A stretch of 64,000 nucleotides of DNA from Desmonostoc muscorum LEGE 12446 (GCF_015207005.2 NZ_JADEXS020000001.1:4154001-4218000); one strand, 5' to 3'. Shown: positions 1-9,321, counted from the first letter of the stretch. Notes: a model not told the origin generated them from the letters alone. Numbers and translations are program-made.

Positions 1-1017
1 GGTGTGCCGGTTCATCGCGGTAGACGACTAGATCGCCAAGCTATTCAAACAGCGCGGGAGTTGTTTGCTAATGGCGAACTACCGATCGCAGTGGCACCCG
101 AAGGCGGTACTAACGGTCATAGTGGCATTGTTAGTCCACTGGAACCTGGTGTTTCCCAAATGGGGTTTTGGTGTGTCGAAGATTTGCAAAAAGCCAACCG
201 TTCTGAGACAGTTTTAATTGTGCCGATCGCCATTCAATATTCCTATGACAACCCACCTTGGTCAAAATTAGATTGGCTATTAACTAAATTGGAAGCTGAT
301 AGTGGCTTATCTGTGATGGAAACTACTGAAGGCGATGGCGAAGAAATTTACTATCAACGCATCTATCGTCTTGGTGAATATTTAATTACAGAAATGGAAG
401 AATTTTATCGTCGTTTCTATCATCAAGATACCCCCAAAACCATCTCAATTGATGAATCTGCTAGTCCTAATGAAGTGTTAATTGCTCGACTCCATCGCCT
501 ACTAGATAAGTCTTTAGCAGTTACCGAGCAATATTTTGGAGTTCAACCACAGGGAAATTTCATTGACCGTTGTCGCCGTTTAGAAGAAGCTGGTTGGAAT
601 TATATTTACCGCGAAGATTTGCCAGATATTAATAATTTACCACCCCTGAAACGCGGTTTAGCAGATTGGATTGCCCAAGAAGCAGACTTGCGAATGCGGC
701 ACATGCGGATAGTGGAAAGTTTTGTTGCAGTCACCGCAAATTATATTCAAGAAAAACCAACAGCAGAAAAGTTTGCGGAAACAAGTTTGTTGATTTTTGA
801 TATGCTTTCTCGAATTAAAGATACCACACTTCCGGGGCGACCAAGGTTAGGTTTGCGACGGGCAAAAATCACCGTGGGAGAGCCAATTTCGGTTAGTGAA
901 CGTTGGGAAAAATGTCAAGGCGATGCCTACGGCGGTAAACTACGCCACGCCACTAGGCAGGCTGCGAGCCAATTAACTAAAGATTTGCAAACTGCTTTAG
1001 AGAAGATGATTAGTTAA
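1..1017 (+). CDS. PlsC-like acyltransferase, 5' end outside the window
   Basis: This is the 3' part of a glycerolipid acyltransferase-like protein; the frame is open from the first base, so the N-terminus lies before the window. The visible start of the protein contains APEGGTNGHSG, which fits the substrate-binding EG-type block of the 1-acyl-glycerol-3-phosphate acyltransferase (PlsC) family; the upstream HxxxxD catalytic motif would be in the missing part. The remaining 300 or so residues are a long helical extension seen in cyanobacterial relatives and probably not catalytic. Near the C-terminus residues from GDAYGGKLRHA are encoded by a dispersed intergenic repeat (positions 919-945) that has entered the frame. 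The likely role is membrane lipid acylation at the cytoplasmic membrane. The family call is fairly firm; the exact substrate is not known. Confidence 0.7.
   Translation, partial: GVPVHRGRRLDRQAIQTARELFANGELPIAVAPEGGTNGHSGIVSPLEPGVSQMGFWCVEDLQKANRSETVLIVPIAIQYSYDNPPWSKLDWLLTKLEADSGLSVMETTEGDGEEIYYQRIYRLGEYLITEMEEFYRRFYHQDTPKTISIDESASPNEVLIARLHRLLDKSLAVTEQYFGVQPQGNFIDRCRRLEEAGWNYIYREDLPDINNLPPLKRGLADWIAQEADLRMRHMRIVESFVAVTANYIQEKPTAEKFAETSLLIFDMLSRIKDTTLPGRPRLGLRRAKITVGEPISVSERWEKCQGDAYGGKLRHATRQAASQLTKDLQTALEKMIS
919..945 (+). repeat. Dispersed repeat inside a coding frame
   Basis: The 27-bp unit reading GCGATGCCTACGGCGGTAAA and on to CTACGC lies in frame within the acyltransferase gene. Near-identical copies lie between genes at 7779-7805, 10488-10514 and, inverted, 14690-14715, with a shorter relative near 48345. 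The coding copy keeps the frame and adds about nine residues. Confidence 0.75.
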
Positions 1018-1070
1018 TTAAGCTATATAAAATTACAACATTTAGAGTTATTTATTTTAGGTGATAGGTT

Positions 1071-1364
1071 ATGGGAATTGATGAAATACTGAAGGCTTAT
1101 CGTGAAGAAATTCTGACAATTGCTGCCAAGCATGGAGCGTATAATGTGCGAGTGTTTGGATCGGTTGCTAGGGGCGAAGCAAAACCAGATAGTGATGTCG
1201 ATTTTCTAGTAGAACTTGAACCACAACGGACTTTATTAGACCAAATTGCTTTAATGCAATCATTGGCAGAATTGCTAGGACGCAAGGTAGATGTGGCTGA
1301 ACCCGAAACTCTACATGAATGCATTAAAGAAAGAGTATTAAAAGAAGCTGTGGTTTTACAGTAG
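1071..1364 (+). CDS. MNT-domain nucleotidyltransferase (MntA-like antitoxin)
   Basis: A 97-residue minimal nucleotidyltransferase. The motif GSVARGEAKPDSDVDFLVEL at about residues 31-50 gives the GS(X)nDxD signature that binds metal and NTP in the DNA polymerase beta superfamily. Such proteins usually pair with a HEPN-domain toxin, which they silence by adding AMP to a tyrosine (the MntA/HepT type). Here no HEPN gene follows: the next 270 bases hold only repeats, and the upstream gene is an acyltransferase. It may therefore be an orphan antitoxin or act on a distant partner. The start ATG follows an AGGTGATAGG stretch that can serve as a ribosome site. Confidence 0.8.
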   Translation: MGIDEILKAYREEILTIAAKHGAYNVRVFGSVARGEAKPDSDVDFLVELEPQRTLLDQIALMQSLAELLGRKVDVAEPETLHECIKERVLKEAVVLQ

Positions 1365-1640
1365 AATTCAGAATTCAGAAGTCAGAATTCAGAATTAGAA
1401 TAGGCTTTTGCAATCTTTTGTAGAGACGGCGATTTATCGCGTCTCATACCTTACAGCGTTTTTCATCTATTTGAACCACAATCCTCGGTAGGGTAGCACA
1501 GCTGTGCTACCCTACAACATGGTCTATTTACCTGAAAATTGCTGTAACCGAAGAGTATTGGGAATTGTGAGGCCAATTATCCGAAATCGCGGCTTTGTCC
1601 TCTGTATAATCACTGGAATGGGCAAGACGGGTAATTTGTG
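1365..1640. repeat. Intergenic short tandem repeats and two palindromes
   Basis: The stretch holds a GAATTCAGAA-type short repeat array (1365-1400), an imperfect hairpin around 1421-1450 (GTAGAGACGGCG with GCGTCTC), and a perfect palindrome at 1488-1515 (GTAGGGTAGCACAG with CTGTGCTACCCTAC). No gene is visible. Confidence 0.7.
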
Positions 1641-2945
1641 ATGAAACTAGATTTAGTCAAGTTTTTTCAGGCTTGCAACCCTGCCAAGACTCTGGTTGTC
1701 AGCAAACCGGAAGATAGGCAGTATTATATCGATTTTTCTAAAGTGCGTGGTGCCAGGATTATTGAGGAACTTGGGCGGACTATCACCCGCCTTTCACCGG
1801 AAGAACCTACCTGTCAATTATTTACCGGACATATCGGTTGTGGCAAGTCTACTGAATTACTGCGGTTGAAAGCAGAGTTAGAACAGCAGGGATTTCATGT
1901 AGTTTATTTCGAGTCTAGCCAAAGCCTGGATATGGCTGATATTGATGTTACAGATATTTTACTGGCAGTAGCTCGTGAAGTGAGTCAAAGTCTGGAAGCA
2001 ATAAAAATTAACCTAAAACCAGGATACTTTAAAAATCTGTTTCATGAAATTTCTGACTTTTTGCAAACACCCTTAGACATTGGCGTTGAGGCCGAATTGT
2101 CTGTGGGTATTGGCAAAATCACAGCCAAAACTAAAGATAGTCCCAAACTTCGCGGCCAGTTGCGACAATATTTAGAACCGCGCACCAATGGCATTTTAGA
2201 ATCAATTAATAAAGAATTGCTCAAGCCTGCGAGAGAAAAACTCAAACAGCAAGGTAAAAAAGGACTAGTGGTAATTGTTGATAATCTCGACCGAGTTGAT
2301 AATTCTTTGAAGCCTTCGGGTTATTATCAACCAGAATATCTATTTGTAGAACGCGGTGAACAGTTAAATCAACTAAATTGTCACGTTGTTTACACTATTC
2401 CCCTAGTCTTAATTTTTTCCAATGCTTTAGGCAGGTTAACAAATCGCTTTGGAGTAGATCCCAAGGTTTTGCCGATGGTTCCTGTGCGACTACAGGATGG
2501 TTCGCAATTTTCACAAGGAATTACGCTACTGGAAAAAATGGTTATGGCAAGGGCTTTTCCTGGTGTCAGTTGGGAACAAAGCCAGTATTTAATTACCGAA
2601 GTTTTTGATAGTCCTAATACTTTAGAAAGGCTGTGCTTAGTTAGCGGCGGTCATTTACGAAATTTGCTGATGTTATTATTTCGCTGTCTTCAACAAGAAG
2701 ACCCACCCCTATCGCAAGAGTGCGTCAATAGAGTGATTAAACAACGCCGTAACGAGTTAACTTTAGCAATTACCGCTGATGAATGGGAACTATTGCGTGA
2801 AGTAGCGCAAGAGAAAAGCTTCAGAGGTCATGAAAGATACGAACTTTTGCTTCGCAGTATGTTTGTATTTGAATACCGTGATGAAGATGGTTCATGGTTT
2901 GATATCAATCCGATTTTGGCAGAAGCTAAGGAATTTAGATTATGA
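1641..2945 (+). CDS. P-loop ATPase of a two-gene module (WD40 partner downstream)
   Basis: A 434-residue ATPase. Walker A is GHIGCGKST at about residue 63 and Walker B is VVIVDNLDRVD at about 209-219; the C-terminal third looks like a winged-helix region. ATG at 1641 is preferred over the GTG one codon before it. The protein closely parallels the one at 38524 in length, in the position and wording of Walker A (GHxGCGKSTEL), in the N-terminal xYYxD pattern and in the FDN/VDN-DRV Walker B. Both are followed by a gene whose first 170 or so residues are also alike. This suggests an ATP-driven switch or loader working with the downstream protein. The cellular role is unknown; an AAA/STAND-type conflict or signalling module is an inference. 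A palindromic repeat fills part of the 80-base gap to the partner. Confidence 0.75.
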   Translation: MKLDLVKFFQACNPAKTLVVSKPEDRQYYIDFSKVRGARIIEELGRTITRLSPEEPTCQLFTGHIGCGKSTELLRLKAELEQQGFHVVYFESSQSLDMADIDVTDILLAVAREVSQSLEAIKINLKPGYFKNLFHEISDFLQTPLDIGVEAELSVGIGKITAKTKDSPKLRGQLRQYLEPRTNGILESINKELLKPAREKLKQQGKKGLVVIVDNLDRVDNSLKPSGYYQPEYLFVERGEQLNQLNCHVVYTIPLVLIFSNALGRLTNRFGVDPKVLPMVPVRLQDGSQFSQGITLLEKMVMARAFPGVSWEQSQYLITEVFDSPNTLERLCLVSGGHLRNLLMLLFRCLQQEDPPLSQECVNRVIKQRRNELTLAITADEWELLREVAQEKSFRGHERYELLLRSMFVFEYRDEDGSWFDINPILAEAKEFRL

Positions 2946-2952
2946 ATCAGCA

Positions 2953-2980
2953 GTAGGGGCGTACAGATGTACGCCCCTAC
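2953..2980. repeat. Perfect palindrome between the module genes
   Basis: GTAGGGGCGTACAG is followed directly by CTGTACGCCCCTAC read around an AT centre, making a 28-base near-perfect palindrome. It belongs to the GTAGGG(N)CCCTAC repeat family seen at several other places in the window. It could fold in the mRNA between the ATPase and the WD40 gene. Confidence 0.75.
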
Positions 2981-3025
2981 CGTATCAGGTATTTTGTAAA
3001 ATGGCATAACGTTAGCGGTGTCAGC

Positions 3026-6000
3026 ATGAGCAATCAGCAAGATCCAGAAAATTTAGCGCCTAACAATGAGCGTTCATTACAAACTCTCGTGCGAACAATT
3101 ACCCTTTCTCAGGGAGAATTTGCGCTGATTTTATTGCGTTGTAACTATGCTGATTTACGTCAGCGCATGGTGGAACAACTGCACCAAATCTCTCCTGTGA
3201 GAATACGCGAAATTACTTTACCTGCATCAGTTAAAACGCTTTACACAAATATTCGTGAACAACTGGGAGATGAACAGCCACCTGCATTGATGGTTTTTGG
3301 TTTGGAGTCAGTTAAAAATATTGATGCAGTTTTAACTTCGGCTAACCAAGTACGGGAGGAATTTAGAAAAAACTTTGAATTTCCGATATTGTTGTGGGTT
3401 AATGATTCAGTTATGCAAAAATTTATTCGTTTAGCAACTGATTTAGAGAATTGGGCAACTATCATTGAATTTGAAAACCCTACGGATGAGTTAGTCAACT
3501 TTCTCCAGCAAAAAACTGATGAAATCTTTGCTGATGATGTAACACCTAATCCTCAAATATGCCAGGAACTAGAAACCGCTCTTCAAGATTTGCAAAGCCG
3601 TGAAGAAGTATTAGAACCAGTACTACAAGCAAGTTTAGAATTTGTGCTTGGTTTGAATGATTATTTACATGACCGCGTAGGTTCTGCCTTAGCACATTAT
3701 CAAATAAGTTTAAGTTTTTGGCAGCAAAGTAATTATTTAGAACGACAAGGTATTTTACTCGTTAATATTGCTTTAGCTTATAATCGCCAAGCTGAAAAAA
3801 ATCATGCAGAAAATCAACGTTATTGGCAAGAGTCAAAAGGTTATCTACAGCAAGCTATTAATGTTTTTGAGCAAGCACAACGTTGGGATTTAGTTGCGAA
3901 ACATATTACTAAACTGGGTGAAGTGCTGCGATATTTACAAGCATGGTCAGAGTTACAAAGCCTTGTGGACAAATCTCTGCCGCTACATCAAAATTATGGC
4001 ACGTTGTTGCAATTGGCTCAAGATTATGGTTTTGTGGCAGAGATAGCCTTAGAACAGTCACGGTGGGATGAAGCTAATCAACTCGCAAGGCAAGCATTAC
4101 AAATATTAGCTGAGATACCTAATTTACAATCACATGAATTTGCTTTATATCGGTTTATTTTAGCAAAATCACAACAGGGTTTAGGTGAAGTTACAGCAGC
4201 AATTACTAATTTAGAAGCTGCGAAAAATGAAAGTAATCATCAATACAACCCACAATTATATATATCTATATTAGAGAGGTTACGCTTACTATACTTTGAG
4301 CAAGGTGAATATCTAGCTGCTTTTAATATTAAGCAAGATCAACTACAAATAGAACAACAGTATGGTTTCCGCGCCTTTGTTGGTGCATCTTATCTAAATC
4401 CCCAGCGACAGGCAATTAGTTCTGCACAGTTGCAAGTTGAAAACCCAGAAACCATTGCTCAAGAAATTGCTGCTTCTGGACGGGGACAAGATGTTAAGCG
4501 TTTGCGACAAAGAATTAGCGGGACTGAGCATAAATTGACTGTAATTCATGGTCAGTCAGGAGTGGGTAAAAGTTCAATTTTACAGGGTGGATTAATCCCA
4601 GCATTGCAACAGCAAGCAATTGGTGAACGAGATGCTTTACCTATTTTGCTGCGAGTTTATACAGATTGGGTGGGAATGTTGGGGCAGAGTTTGGCTAGAG
4701 TTTTTGAGGAAGTTAGAGGTAATAAATTATCTGTTAATCTTGATTCTTCAGCAGCTATTTTAGAACAATTACGGAAAAATGCCGACAGAAATTTGTTGAC
4801 GGTTTTAATGTTTGACCAGTTTGAGGAGTTTTTCTTTGTTTATGTAGACCAAAGTCAAAGGCGAGTATTTTATGAGTTTTTGCGAGTCTGCTTAGATATT
4901 CCTTTTCTCAAGATTGTTTTATCATTACGAGAAGATTATTTACATTATTTATTAGAGTTAGACCGTTTGTTTGATTTGAGTGTAATTAATAATAATATTC
5001 TTGATAAAAATATTCGCTATTATTTAGGTAACTTTTCACCAGCCGATGCCAAGGCAGTTGTGCAGAGTTTGACAGAACGCTCTCACTTTTGTCTGGAAAC
5101 TGATTTGATTGATGAATTAGTGCAGGATTTAGCAGGTGATTTGGGTGAGGTACGCCCAATTGAGTTACAAATTGTGGGGACGCAATTACAAACTGAGAAA
5201 ATTACAACTTTAGAAAAGTATCGTCAGTTTGGCACTAAAGAAAAACTGGTTGAGCGATTTCTAGAAGAAGTTATTCATGATTGTGGCACGGAGAATGAAC
5301 AGGTTGCCCGACTGGTTTTATATTTACTCACAGATGAAAATGGTACTCGTCCTTTAAAAACTCGTGCTGAGTTAGTAGCAGATTTGGTCGCAGAAGTTGA
5401 AAAATTAGATTTAGTGTTAGAAATTTTTGTGGCATCAAGGTTAGTGTTGCTATTACCAGAATCACCTGCTGACCGTTATCAATTGGTGCATGATTATCTC
5501 GTGTCGTTTATTCGCCAACAACAGGACAATGGAATATTAGCAGAACTAAATAGAGAGCGAGAACAACGCTTGCAAGCAGAGGAAAGAATTAAAACGGTAA
5601 GGGAAGAAATAAAAACTGTTGAGGTAAAATTACAACAAGTCCAAACCACTCTCGAACAAGCCGAAGCAAAACTTACAGAAGCACAGAGAGCAACAGAAGC
5701 AGCAGAAGCAGCACGTAAAGAAGCACAAAAGGCAACTGAATTAGAACGGGCTGGAGTTAATGCTTTAAGGCAGTCTGAGTATGCCGGGTTAGAATTGCTA
5801 GTGTCAGCAGTGCAGAGTGCTAAAGAGTTAAAAACTTTGGTCAAAGATGGTCGTCCTTTAGAAAAATATCCAGCTATCAGCCCTATTTTTGCTTTGGATA
5901 GTATTCTCAATAAAATTAAAGAACGTAACCAGTTCCAAGGGCATCAAGGCTATGTCTATAGTGTGAGTTTCAGCCCGAACGGCAAAACCATCGCTACGGC

Positions 6001-7744
6001 ATCACTTGACAAGACAGCGCGGTTGTGGAACCTGCAAGGGCAACTGCTGCAAGAATTCAAAGGGCATCAAGGCGGTGTCGGTAGTGTGAGTTTCAGCCCG
6101 GACGGCAAAACCATCGCCACAGCATCTTCTGACAAGACAGCGCGGTTGTGGAACCTGCAAGGGCAACTGCTGCAAGAATTCAAAGGGCATCAAGACGAAG
6201 TCAATAATGTGAGTTTCAGCCCGGACGGCAAAACCATCGCCACGGCATCACTTGACAAGACAGCACGGTTGTGGAACCTGCAAGGGCAATTGCTGCAAGA
6301 ATTCAAAGGGCATCAAGGCTATGTCTATAGTATGAGTTTCAGCCCGGACGGCAAAACCATCGCCACGGCATCTTCTGACAAGACAGCGCGGTTGTGGAAC
6401 CTGCAAGGGCAACTGCTGCAAGAATTCAAAGGGCATCAAGACGAAGTCAATAATGTGAGTTTCAGCCCGGAGGGCAAAACCATCGCCACGGCATCACTTG
6501 ACAAGACAGCGGGGCTGTGGAACCTGCAAGGGCAATTGCTGCAAGAATTCAAAGGGCATCAAGACTATATCTATAGTGTGAGTTTTAGCCCGGACGGCAA
6601 AACCATCGCCACGGCATCACTTGACAACACAGCGCGGTTGTGGAACCTGCAAGGGCAACTGCTGCAAGAACTCAAAGGGCATCGACACAGAGTCAATAGT
6701 GTGAGTTTCAGCCCGGACGGCAAAACCATCGCCACGGCATCACTTGACAACACAGCGCGGTTGTGGATGCTCAACGGGCAACTGCTGCAAGAATTCCAAG
6801 GGCATCAAGCCGAAGTCTATAGTGTGAGTTTCAGCCCGGACGGCAAAACCATCGCCACGGCATCACTTGACAACACAGCGCGGTTGTGGAACCTGCAAGG
6901 GCAACTGCTGCAAGAATTCAAAGGGCATCAAGCCTATATCTGGGATGTGAGTTTCAGCCCGGACGGTAAAACCATCGCCACGGCATCACTTGACAAGACA
7001 GCGCGGTTGTGGACGCTCAATGGGCAACTGCTGCAAGAATTTAAAGGGCATCAAGAGAGAGTCTATGGTGTGAGTTTCAGCCCGGACGGCAAAACCATCG
7101 CCACGGCATCAGAGGACAAGACAGCGCGGTTGTGGACGCTCAACGGGCAACTGCTACAAGAATTCAAAGGGCATCAAGGCATTCTCAACAGTTTGAGTTT
7201 CAGCCCGGACGGCAAAACCATCGCCACGGCATCATCTGACAACACAGCGCGGTTGTGGACGCTCAACGGGCAACTGCTACAAGAATTCAAAGGGCATCAA
7301 GGCAGTGTCAACAGTGTGAGTTTCAGCCCGGACGGTAAAACCATCGCCACGACATCATCTGACAGCACAGCGCGGTTGTGGATGCTCAATGGGCAACTGC
7401 TGCAAGAATTCAAAGGGCATCAAGGCAGAGTCTGGGGTGTGAGTTTCAGCCCGGACGGCAAGACCATTGCCACGGCATCACTTGACAACACAGCGCGGTT
7501 GTGGACGCTCAGCGGGCAACTGCTGCAAGAATTCAAAGGACATCAAGGCTTTGTCTTAAGTGTGAGTTTCAGCCCGGACGGCAAAACCATCGCCACGGCA
7601 TCAGCTGACAAGACAGCGCGGTTGTGGCCTGTGCAGAGTTTAGACCAATTGCTATTGCGGGGTTGCAATTGGCTGCATGATTATTTGCAGAATAACCCGA
7701 ATTTGAGTCAGAGCGATCGCCATCTCTGCGACGATATCAAGTAA
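3026..7744 (+). CDS. NTPase-WD40 repeat protein, partner of the 1641 ATPase
   Basis: A 1572-residue multidomain protein. Residues 1-170 form an alpha/beta domain without a P-loop that resembles the N-terminus of the protein at 39818. Residues about 190-450 are helical and TPR-like. A NACHT/STAND-like NTPase follows, with GQSGVGKSS at about 509 and LMFDQFEEFFF at about 594. Residues 833-911 are a charged coiled coil rich in Glu, Ala and Gln. Residues 971-1534 hold fourteen WD40 repeats of 41 residues, enough for two seven-bladed propellers. The repeats are almost identical except for a short variable stretch after GHQ, so the DNA is a 123-bp tandem array that has been homogenised recently. Proteins of this layout act as ligand-gated scaffolds or sensors; what this one senses is not known. 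The gene order implies that it works with the upstream ATPase. Confidence 0.85.
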   Translation: MSNQQDPENLAPNNERSLQTLVRTITLSQGEFALILLRCNYADLRQRMVEQLHQISPVRIREITLPASVKTLYTNIREQLGDEQPPALMVFGLESVKNIDAVLTSANQVREEFRKNFEFPILLWVNDSVMQKFIRLATDLENWATIIEFENPTDELVNFLQQKTDEIFADDVTPNPQICQELETALQDLQSREEVLEPVLQASLEFVLGLNDYLHDRVGSALAHYQISLSFWQQSNYLERQGILLVNIALAYNRQAEKNHAENQRYWQESKGYLQQAINVFEQAQRWDLVAKHITKLGEVLRYLQAWSELQSLVDKSLPLHQNYGTLLQLAQDYGFVAEIALEQSRWDEANQLARQALQILAEIPNLQSHEFALYRFILAKSQQGLGEVTAAITNLEAAKNESNHQYNPQLYISILERLRLLYFEQGEYLAAFNIKQDQLQIEQQYGFRAFVGASYLNPQRQAISSAQLQVENPETIAQEIAASGRGQDVKRLRQRISGTEHKLTVIHGQSGVGKSSILQGGLIPALQQQAIGERDALPILLRVYTDWVGMLGQSLARVFEEVRGNKLSVNLDSSAAILEQLRKNADRNLLTVLMFDQFEEFFFVYVDQSQRRVFYEFLRVCLDIPFLKIVLSLREDYLHYLLELDRLFDLSVINNNILDKNIRYYLGNFSPADAKAVVQSLTERSHFCLETDLIDELVQDLAGDLGEVRPIELQIVGTQLQTEKITTLEKYRQFGTKEKLVERFLEEVIHDCGTENEQVARLVLYLLTDENGTRPLKTRAELVADLVAEVEKLDLVLEIFVASRLVLLLPESPADRYQLVHDYLVSFIRQQQDNGILAELNREREQRLQAEERIKTVREEIKTVEVKLQQVQTTLEQAEAKLTEAQRATEAAEAARKEAQKATELERAGVNALRQSEYAGLELLVSAVQSAKELKTLVKDGRPLEKYPAISPIFALDSILNKIKERNQFQGHQGYVYSVSFSPNGKTIATASLDKTARLWNLQGQLLQEFKGHQGGVGSVSFSPDGKTIATASSDKTARLWNLQGQLLQEFKGHQDEVNNVSFSPDGKTIATASLDKTARLWNLQGQLLQEFKGHQGYVYSMSFSPDGKTIATASSDKTARLWNLQGQLLQEFKGHQDEVNNVSFSPEGKTIATASLDKTAGLWNLQGQLLQEFKGHQDYIYSVSFSPDGKTIATASLDNTARLWNLQGQLLQELKGHRHRVNSVSFSPDGKTIATASLDNTARLWMLNGQLLQEFQGHQAEVYSVSFSPDGKTIATASLDNTARLWNLQGQLLQEFKGHQAYIWDVSFSPDGKTIATASLDKTARLWTLNGQLLQEFKGHQERVYGVSFSPDGKTIATASEDKTARLWTLNGQLLQEFKGHQGILNSLSFSPDGKTIATASSDNTARLWTLNGQLLQEFKGHQGSVNSVSFSPDGKTIATTSSDSTARLWMLNGQLLQEFKGHQGRVWGVSFSPDGKTIATASLDNTARLWTLSGQLLQEFKGHQGFVLSVSFSPDGKTIATASADKTARLWPVQSLDQLLLRGCNWLHDYLQNNPNLSQSDRHLCDDIK

Positions 7745-7778
7745 AAGCCAAGCGATCGCACTTTCTAGAATTATCTTA

Positions 7779-7805
7779 GCCGATGCCTACGGGGGTAAAC
7801 TACGC
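7779..7805 (+). repeat. Dispersed CGATGCCTACGG repeat
   Basis: An intergenic copy (CCGATGCCTACGGGGGTAAA then CTACGC) of the unit that also occurs in the acyltransferase gene, one base different from the 919-945 copy. Confidence 0.7.
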
Positions 7806-7817
7806 TTTTTTTGCACA

Positions 7818-7849
7818 ATTGTACACACTATAGATGAGATGTGTACAAT
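7818..7849. promoter_or_regulatory. Operator-like inverted repeat over the antitoxin start
   Basis: ATTGTACACA and TGTGTACAAT form a perfect 10-bp inverted repeat with a 12-base spacer. The right arm covers the start codon of the ribbon-helix-helix gene at 7839. Antitoxins of this type commonly bind such sites and repress their own gene; this role is inferred from position. Confidence 0.55.
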
Positions 7850-8125
7850 AAAATTGCCGTGCAAAACAGAGCGAAAAATTATACATCGCCGGATTAATAT
7901 CACCTTGCCAGATGAGACAATTGAACTAATCCATCGAGTCATTGAAAAAGGTGATCGCAGTCGATTCATCAACGAAGCTGTGCAATATTATATTGCTCAA
8001 AAAAGCTTAGCAATCTTAGAGAACAGTTAAAAAACGCAGCCATTCAACGCGCAGAACGTGATTTGGGTTTAGTACAAGAATGGTTTGACTTGGAAGAAGA
8101 ATTGTGGCACAGAAACGAAAAGTAA
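7839..8125 (+). pseudogene. Ribbon-helix-helix (CopG-like) antitoxin, frameshifted
   Basis: The first frame gives a short RHH DNA-binding domain (RRINITLPDETIELI, then SRFINEAVQYYIA) and stops at 8030. The +1 frame continues without a stop from the same place to 8125 and reads LREQLKNAAIQRAERDLGLV then QEWFDLEEELWHRNEK, a C-terminal tail typical of antitoxins of this class. The switch lies at a run of six A at 7999-8004, so one lost base explains the break. No toxin gene follows. It is either a true pseudogene, a slippage site or a sequencing error in a homopolymer. Confidence 0.7.
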
Positions 8126-8383
8126 ATTATCCCAAACGTAGTGAAGTATAGTTAGTCAATTTCGCTCTAACTATTAGTACAGAGATTAAAAAAACACGCC
8201 CAGCTTTAATCTTACAAAACGATATACTAACCCAAACCGCTACTTTTGTCTTCGATTTCAAAAGTTTGTGGGGGAATTGACTTTTTTGGTTGATTACTTT
8301 GTTCTGGTGTCACATACTCGATTGCGAGATTGATGATATTTTATTTTTGGACAAACTCTTTTATCCCAATTCCGATACAAGCT

Positions 8384-9022
8384 ATGACACTCAATTTATA
8401 TTTACTGCGACATGGAGAAACTACTTTTAGTCAAAGTGGTAATTTCTGCGGTAAAACTGATGCGGAGTTGACAAGAGAAGGGATGCAGATGGCAGGGAGT
8501 TTTGCCGATGTTTATCAAAAATTGAAGTGGGAGGGTGTTTATGTTAGCCCGATGAAGCGCACAATTGCAACTGCCAAGCCATTTTGCGATCGTATTGGCA
8601 TAAATATGCAGTTGCGTGACGGACTTAGAGAAGGTAGCTACGGCGAATGGGAAACGTATAGTAAATCGTTTGTCCAAGAGAATTACGCCCAAAACTATTT
8701 AAAATGGTTGACAGAACCCGCTTGGAATGCGCCACTAGGTGGAGAAACTGCGGTAGATATTGCTAACCGTTCTATGCCTGTAATTGCTGAAATTCAAGAA
8801 AAACATCCCCAAGGTAATGTTTTAGTAGTTTCCCATAAAGCCACGATTCGGATTATGCTTTGCAGTTTACTGGGAATTGATTTAGGACGCTATCGCTATC
8901 GGGTGAATATTTTGGTCGCGTCGGTAAGTATGGTTAAATTTGATGTTAATGGTCCTTTGTTAGAAATATTAGGCGATCGCCATCATATACCGGATGATAT
9001 TCGCTCTCGTCCGGGAACATAA
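8384..9022 (+). CDS. Histidine phosphatase family protein
   Basis: A phosphoglycerate-mutase-like phosphatase of about 212 residues. LLRHGET near the N-terminus carries the catalytic histidine that is phosphorylated, and VVSHKATIRIM near residue 165 carries the second catalytic histidine. The ATG at 8384 (MTLNLYLLRHGE) is preferred to an upstream ATG at 8330, which would add an unrelated hydrophobic stretch before the domain. Its relatives act on phosphosugars, phosphoserine or cobalamin and nucleotide intermediates; the substrate cannot be told from sequence. The gene stands alone, with repeats on both sides. Confidence 0.85.
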   Translation: MTLNLYLLRHGETTFSQSGNFCGKTDAELTREGMQMAGSFADVYQKLKWEGVYVSPMKRTIATAKPFCDRIGINMQLRDGLREGSYGEWETYSKSFVQENYAQNYLKWLTEPAWNAPLGGETAVDIANRSMPVIAEIQEKHPQGNVLVVSHKATIRIMLCSLLGIDLGRYRYRVNILVASVSMVKFDVNGPLLEILGDRHHIPDDIRSRPGT

Positions 9023-9113
9023 TATTCCCTACTAGTACAGCACGGCGGAAATAAACAGACGGCTACCTGTAATACACAACTCGAATTACCCCCCTTAATC
9101 CCCCCTTATAAAG

Positions 9114-9321
9114 GCAGGGCTGTTTCATTCCATTTCAAACAGGATTTGTCAAGATGGTTAGCAAGAAAATTGTAAGTAAGCGTGACGAAGAGATGAACAT
9201 TTAAGCACTGAAATATCAGTAAAATAGTTGGTTTCATCGGCACGCCAGTAACAAAATAACTAATTTTTAATCGCTAGAACCCTTGATTTTTAAAGCTCTT
9301 TGGGGAATGAATCAGCCCTGC
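9114..9321. mobile_element. MITE-like element with 9-bp target duplication
   Basis: A 208-bp segment starts with GCAGGGCTGTTTCATTCC and ends with the inverse of GCAGGGCTGATTCATTCC (17 of 18 bases match). CTTATAAAG directly flanks both sides (9105-9113 and 9322-9330), a perfect 9-bp target duplication. There is no coding capacity. It sits inside a CCCCTTATAAGG-type repeat. The rest of the 9023-9602 gap holds further C/G-rich dispersed repeats and nothing gene-like. Confidence 0.85.

Noticed and set aside
5494..5910. Antisense open frame under the coiled coil of the WD40 protein
   Set aside because: It is a shadow of biased codons on the opposite strand, with no start site or homology.
6002..6774. 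Repeated small minus-strand frames in the WD40 region
   Set aside because: They are opposite-strand readings of the 123-bp repeats.
8330..8383. Earlier start of the histidine phosphatase
   Set aside because: The added residues are hydrophobic and lie before the LLRHGE strand; ATG 8384 matches family length.
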